A DNA stretch of 64,000 nt, taken from assembly GCF_016804325.1 (NCBI RefSeq), contig NZ_CP043627.1, positions 5,439,001-5,503,000 of the forward strand. The letters are read 5' to 3'. Numbering within the stretch: the first letter of the stretch is position 1; each line of letters starts with the position of its first letter. The stretch is from Methylobacterium aquaticum (lineage in GTDB: Bacteria; Pseudomonadota; Alphaproteobacteria; Rhizobiales; Beijerinckiaceae). The notes below the pieces were generated by a model. It saw only the letters and a list, made by a program, of their open reading frames with translations, did not search any database and was not told where the DNA came from. Of the stretch, positions 54,056-64,000 are shown piece after piece. A program made the position numbers and the translations under genes.

Positions 54056-55510
54056 TCATTCCCCGCCGTCGTCCGCCTCTTCCGTCCCGTCGAGGTCGCC
54101 GAGGCCATAGCGGCGCATCTTGGCGTAGAAGCCCTGCCGGCTGAGGCCGAGCATCTCGGCCGCCGAGGCGCGGTTGTCGTTCGTGATGCGCAACGCTGCC
54201 TCGATGCACAGGCGCTCGATCATGTCGGTGGTCTCGCGCACCAGCGCCTTCATCGAGACCCGGCCGACGAGCTCGGTCATGTGCTCGACCGAGCGCGGCA
54301 GCTCGCGCCCGCCCGGCGCCGCCGCGACGACCCGGCGGGGCAGGGTGCGCAGGGTGAAGCCGAAGCAGGGCCGGTCGCCGCCCGGCACCGAGACCGCCGC
54401 GACCTCGACCTCGTCGACGGCGCCGAACTCGCCCCGCACCACGGTGGCGAAGTGGCGCACCGAGCCGTGATCCGAGAGCGTGGTGAACAGGGCGGCGACC
54501 TCGGTGCCCTCGCGGCCGAGCCAGCGCTCGAGCGATTCGCCCTTGGCCTGGTGCTCGGTGGCGAGCTGGGCGAGGTCGAGGAAGGCGGCATTGGCGCCGA
54601 CGATGCGCCGGTCGCGGTCGGTGACGACGAAGCCCTCGGGCATCGCCTCGATCACGTCGAGCACGCCGGAGCGCGCCACCGCCGGGGCCGGGGCCGGATC
54701 GAGGGCGGAGAGGCGCACCAGGATGTTCATCCCGGCCTCCTCGCGAAACAGGGTGGCGGAGACCCGCGCCTCGCCGCGGCGTTGGGCCAGGCGCGCGGTG
54801 AGGTCCTCCGCCTGGCCGGTGAGGCGCAGGCCCACCAGCAGCGCCTGGACGGCGCGGGCCCCCTCGGGCTCGAACAGGTCGACGAGGTCGCGCCCGACGA
54901 TGCGCTTGACCGCCCGGCCCAGCAGCCGTGCGGCGGCCGGGTTGATCTCCGTGACGCGGCGGGTGGCGGCGTCGACGATCAGGACCGGCTCGCCGGCGAG
55001 CTGGAACAGCACCCGGTAGCGCGTCTCGGCGCTGCGCAGGCGGGCATAGTCGCGCTCCAGCGCCTGCTGCGATTCGGCCAGGCGCTGCTGCAGGGCCGAG
55101 AGCGCCCGGAGATCCCGGCCGATCACGATGATGCGGTCGTCGTCGGGAATGCGCAACGCCGCATAGCGGATCGGCACGTCGGCGCCGCCCTGGGCGGAGG
55201 GGTGGTTGACCTGGCGCCAGCGGGTGACGGTGCCGGGTGCGGCATCCTCGATCAGGCTCAGGACCTTCGGCCGGCTCTCGACCGTGACGGTGTCGATCCA
55301 GCGCCGCCCGAGCCACGTCTCGCCCGCCTCCTGCGACAGCCCGTCGGCCGCGAAGGCGGCATCACGGATGATCCCGTCACCGTCGACGACGAGCGACACG
55401 TCGCTGGCGGCAGCAACGAGGCTGCCGGTCATCCGGGGATCGAGGCGGGAGACGGCGTCTCGCAGCACCGCGAACGATTCCTTCGCAGCAGGGCTCACGG
55501 GTCTGTTCAA
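54056..55510 (-). CDS. ppsR: Photosynthesis repressor PpsR/CrtJ
   Basis: Redox- and light-linked repressor of photosynthesis genes. The 484-residue protein has PAS domains (around DVSLVVDGDGIIRDAAF, RYRVLFQLAGEPVLIVDAATR and VLDVIEAMPEGFVVTDRDRR) joined by a coiled segment, and a C-terminal Fis-type HTH RASAAEMLGLSRQGFYAKMR. Two Cys are visible, in RPCFGF and in IERLCIEAAL just before the HTH; the latter matches the region of the redox-active Cys of PpsR. It sits between bchG and aerR as in other purple bacteria. Confidence 0.93.
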   Translation of the reverse strand: MNRPVSPAAKESFAVLRDAVSRLDPRMTGSLVAAASDVSLVVDGDGIIRDAAFAADGLSQEAGETWLGRRWIDTVTVESRPKVLSLIEDAAPGTVTRWRQVNHPSAQGGADVPIRYAALRIPDDDRIIVIGRDLRALSALQQRLAESQQALERDYARLRSAETRYRVLFQLAGEPVLIVDAATRRVTEINPAAARLLGRAVKRIVGRDLVDLFEPEGARAVQALLVGLRLTGQAEDLTARLAQRRGEARVSATLFREEAGMNILVRLSALDPAPAPAVARSGVLDVIEAMPEGFVVTDRDRRIVGANAAFLDLAQLATEHQAKGESLERWLGREGTEVAALFTTLSDHGSVRHFATVVRGEFGAVDEVEVAAVSVPGGDRPCFGFTLRTLPRRVVAAAPGGRELPRSVEHMTELVGRVSMKALVRETTDMIERLCIEAALRITNDNRASAAEMLGLSRQGFYAKMRRYGLGDLDGTEEADDGGE

Positions 55511-55546
55511 GGGTCACCAACACACCGACCGCATCGAACAGGTCTT

Positions 55547-56542
55547 TCAGCAGGCTCTAATCCGCAGATCAAGCAAGCTTTGCACGATTCCGGGCGCATC
55601 GCGCGCATCGTCGACAGCCGCATCGGCGCCGACGAGCCGGATCCGGTCGGGCCGGTCCTGGAAAGCCGGGCCGCCGACCATGACCCGCAGGTCGCGGTTG
55701 CGCGAGGCGCGCCGCAGCACCGGGATCACCGCGACCAGCCGGTCGAGGCAGACGTCGCAGGAGAGGGACAGGCCGACGACGTCGAACCACTCGGCCCGCA
55801 GGCGCTCCAGCGCGTCCGCCGGATCGGGATCGACGCTCGTCGACACCTCCCAGCCGGCCTCGGACAGGAAATGCGCCACGAGCGTCAGCCCGAAGGTATG
55901 GGTCTCGGTCGGCGCCGGCATCAGCAGGACGCGCCGGCTCGCCGGATCGACCGGCTGCGGGTCGAGGCAGAGGGTCTCGAGGTCGTGGACGAGGCGGCGC
56001 AGCCGCGCCATCGCGGTCGTCACCTGGACGAAGTCGCAACTGTCCTCCTCCCAGAGCCGGCCGATATGCCGGGCCGTGGGCGCCAGGAGGCCGGTCAGCA
56101 CCTCCTCGAGGCTCATGCCGTCGGCAAGAAGGCCGCGGATGTCCGTGAGCACGTCCCGGTCCTCGGGCAGCAGCAGCAGGGCGCCGAGGCGGCCGATATC
56201 GTCGGTCCCGCTGATGCGGGCTGCGCGGGTGGGTAGACGGCGCGGCTGCCGTTCGTTGCGATGGGCGAGCATCAGCCGCGGGATGATCTCGGCTTCGACG
56301 ACCTGGGCCAGATCGTCCCGCCACAGGACGCGCCTTTGTACTCCCCCGGAGTTCCTGTCGAGGGAAGAACGATCGTGAAACGCGCGGTCCCGCGGGGGCG
56401 ACCTGTCGGCGGGCAATGGACCGGACTGCGCTTGATCTCCCACCGGCACCTCCCCGATGCTCAGGAAAATCGAGTTGTCTCGACCTTGTTTCGGGTTTTC
56501 TACCTTGGGGCGCCGATCTAGGGCGGCGTCATCCGGATTCAT
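55547..56542 (-). CDS. aerR: B12-binding photoreceptor/antirepressor AerR (PpaA)
   Basis: A 331-residue protein with a C-terminal cobalamin-binding domain: PAPTETHTFGLTLVAHFLSEAG (His ligand region), VVGLSLSCDV and VMVGGPAF. The central helical domain (LLADGMSLEEVLTGLLAPTAR) precedes it. AerR/PpaA binds B12 and modulates PpsR/CrtJ repression in response to light and oxygen. The N-terminal ~90 residues are poorly conserved; a later start is possible. Divergent from bchF. Confidence 0.88.
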   Translation of the reverse strand: MNPDDAALDRRPKVENPKQGRDNSIFLSIGEVPVGDQAQSGPLPADRSPPRDRAFHDRSSLDRNSGGVQRRVLWRDDLAQVVEAEIIPRLMLAHRNERQPRRLPTRAARISGTDDIGRLGALLLLPEDRDVLTDIRGLLADGMSLEEVLTGLLAPTARHIGRLWEEDSCDFVQVTTAMARLRRLVHDLETLCLDPQPVDPASRRVLLMPAPTETHTFGLTLVAHFLSEAGWEVSTSVDPDPADALERLRAEWFDVVGLSLSCDVCLDRLVAVIPVLRRASRNRDLRVMVGGPAFQDRPDRIRLVGADAAVDDARDAPGIVQSLLDLRIRAC

Positions 56543-56616
56543 TCCAGGATACAGGCTCGGCGCCCCACCGCAAGGCGCTTTCGCGAGAGCCTCCCCGGAA
56601 TGTCATCGCGATCGAC

Positions 56617-58475
<1,859 letters not shown>

Positions 58476-58479
58476 AGCC

Positions 58480-59989
58480 ATGCAGCTCACGCTCTGGACC
58501 TACGAGGGCCCTCCCCATATCGGCGCGATGCGGGTCGCCACCGCGATGCGCGGCCTGCACTACGTGCTGCACGCGCCGCAGGGCGATACCTACGCCGACC
58601 TGCTCTTCACCATGATCGAGCGGCACGGCGCCCGCCCGCCGGTGACCTACACGACGTTCCAGGCCCGCGACCTCGGCGCCGACACCGCCGAGATCTTCAA
58701 GCAGGCGGTCGCCGCCGCCTATGGCCGCTTCCGGCCCCAGGCGATGATCGTCGGGGCCTCCTGCACCGCGGAATTGCTGCAGGACGATCCGGGCGGGCTG
58801 TCGAAGGCGCTCGGCCTGCCGATCCCGGTGATCCCGCTCGAATTGCCCGCCTACCAGAAGAAGGAGAACTGGGGGGCGTCGGAGACCTTCTATCGGCTGG
58901 TGCGCACCCTCGCCCCCGCAGCACCCGCCCCGGAGCGACTGAGAGCCAGCTGCAACATCCTCGGGCCGACCTCGCTCGGATTCCGCCACCGCGACGACCT
59001 GCGCGAGGTGCGGGGCCTCCTCGGCGAACTCGGCATCGCCGTCAACGTCGTGGCGCCGCTCGGCGCGACGCCGGCCGATCTCGGGCGGCTGGGGCAGGCC
59101 GGTTTCAACGTCGTGCTCTATCCGGAAGTCGCCCGCAGCGCGGCGCAATGGCTCGAAAAGGCCCACGGCCAGCCCTTCGTCGAGATCGCGCCGATCGGCG
59201 TGAAGGGCACCACCGCCTTCATCGAGGCGGTGGCGGCGCTCGCCGGGGTCGATCCCGCGCCGGTCCTCGAAGGCGAGGGTTCGCGCCTGCCCTGGTACGC
59301 GCGCTCGGTCGATTCGACCTATCTCACGGGCAAGCGGGTCTTCGTCTTCGGCGATGCCACCCATGCGGTCGCGGCGGCCCGCGTGGCGACCCACGAGATC
59401 GGCTTCGCCCTCGTCGGGCTCGGCACCTATTCGCGCGAATTCGCCCGCGAGGTCCGGGCGGAAGCCACGAGCCACGGCATCGAGGCGCTGATCACCGACG
59501 ATTACCTGGCGGTCGAGGCGGCGATCGCCGCGGCGCAGCCGGAACTGGTGCTCGGCACCCAGATGGAGCGCCACGTCGCCAAGAAGCTCGGCATCCCCTG
59601 CGCGGTGATCTCGGCACCGATGCACGTGCAGGACGTGCCGGCCCGCCATGCCCCGCAGATGGGCTTCGAGGGCGCCAATGTGCTCTTCGACACCTTCGTC
59701 CACCCGCTGATGATGGGGCTGGAAGAACACCTGCTGGCGATGTTCCGGGACGATCCGGAATTCCACGATGGTGTCGCCCCATCCCATCTCGGCGGCCGGC
59801 CGCGCGAGGAGGCCGAGACGGTCGTCGTTGCCGCCGCCGCCACCGCCGCGACGCCGGTGGTCTGGTCGATCGAGGCCGAGCGCGAGCTGAAGAAGGTCCC
59901 GTTCTTCATCCGGGGCAAGGCCCGCCACAACACCGAACGCTTCGCCCGCGAGCGGGCGCTCCCGCTCATCACCGTCGAGACCCTGTACG

Positions 59990-60015
<26 letters not shown>
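58480..60015 (+). CDS. bchB: Dark-operative protochlorophyllide reductase subunit B
   Basis: Partner of BchN. The 511-residue protein carries Asp36 ([10 protein letters not shown]), the unusual fourth Fe-S ligand known for BchB, and [19 protein letters not shown], plus the C-terminal helical domain [19 protein letters not shown]. It starts four bases after bchN. Its end overlaps bchH by 26 bases. Confidence 0.96.

Positions 60016-64000
<3,985 letters not shown>

Overview
The window is high-GC DNA (roughly 70% by eye) from an alphaproteobacterium, almost certainly Methylobacterium in the broad sense. The evidence is a complete calcium-type methanol dehydrogenase (mxa) operon, a bacteriochlorophyll gene cluster in the usual purple-bacterial order, and single genes typical of the group (CckA, RecA, UbiK/YbjN/ProC, HWE kinase). 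These are family-level calls read from sequence; no search was run.

Layout. 1-5200: end of cckA, a small PIN-type toxin-antitoxin pair, recA with terminator, and a decayed IS110-family transposase. 5.5-12.7 kb (mostly minus strand): cytochrome b561, a TetR regulator, proC, a YbjN protein, ubiK, then an OmpR/EnvZ-like two-component pair (plus) and ruvA. 13.3-15.0 kb: a bacteriorhodopsin-family gene followed directly by a Brp/Blh carotene-cleavage gene, a light-driven pump with its own retinal supply. 15.3-26.4 kb: tRNA-Pro(TGG), an NDUFS4-like complex I subunit, a spore-photoproduct-lyase-family radical SAM protein, an MFS exporter, DUF1491, argE, a Crp/Fnr regulator, a very large CheB/CheR/PAS/HWE kinase and a glycosyltransferase. 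26.7-41.1 kb: an alpha/beta-hydrolase lipoprotein, a long AT-rich leader, then mxaFJGIRSACKLDEH plus one small secreted protein, nearly all with 4-nt start/stop overlaps. 41.1-49.4 kb: trypsin-like protease, LysR gene divergent from yceI-cybB-yceI, bestrophin-like gene, map, triheme cytochrome c, and nested repeats. 49.6-64 kb: the photosynthesis cluster, with tspO-bchP-pucC-bchG-ppsR-aerR reading left and bchF-bchN-bchB-bchH-bchL reading right (bchL runs off the end).

How it works together. MxaF/MxaI with cytochrome cL (MxaG) would oxidise methanol in the periplasm; MxaRSACKLD are maturation and calcium-insertion genes. The bch genes carry chlorophyllide-branch and tail-attachment steps of bacteriochlorophyll a synthesis, under PpsR/AerR, with two TGT-N12-ACA PpsR boxes overlapping -35-like TTGACA motifs. 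The rhodopsin/blh pair gives a second, independent light-energy route 35 kb away, so the strain looks like a methylotroph with two phototrophic systems.

Main oddities. The rhodopsin has a D-T-G motif (no carboxylate proton donor). Three genes (mxaS, a lysR, a bestrophin) are each broken by one missing base in a G/C run, which looks like a base-calling artefact. Two families of short interspersed palindromic repeats occur, and one copy is interrupted by a 245-bp element with 13-bp terminal inverted repeats and a 5-bp target duplication that itself contains another copy.
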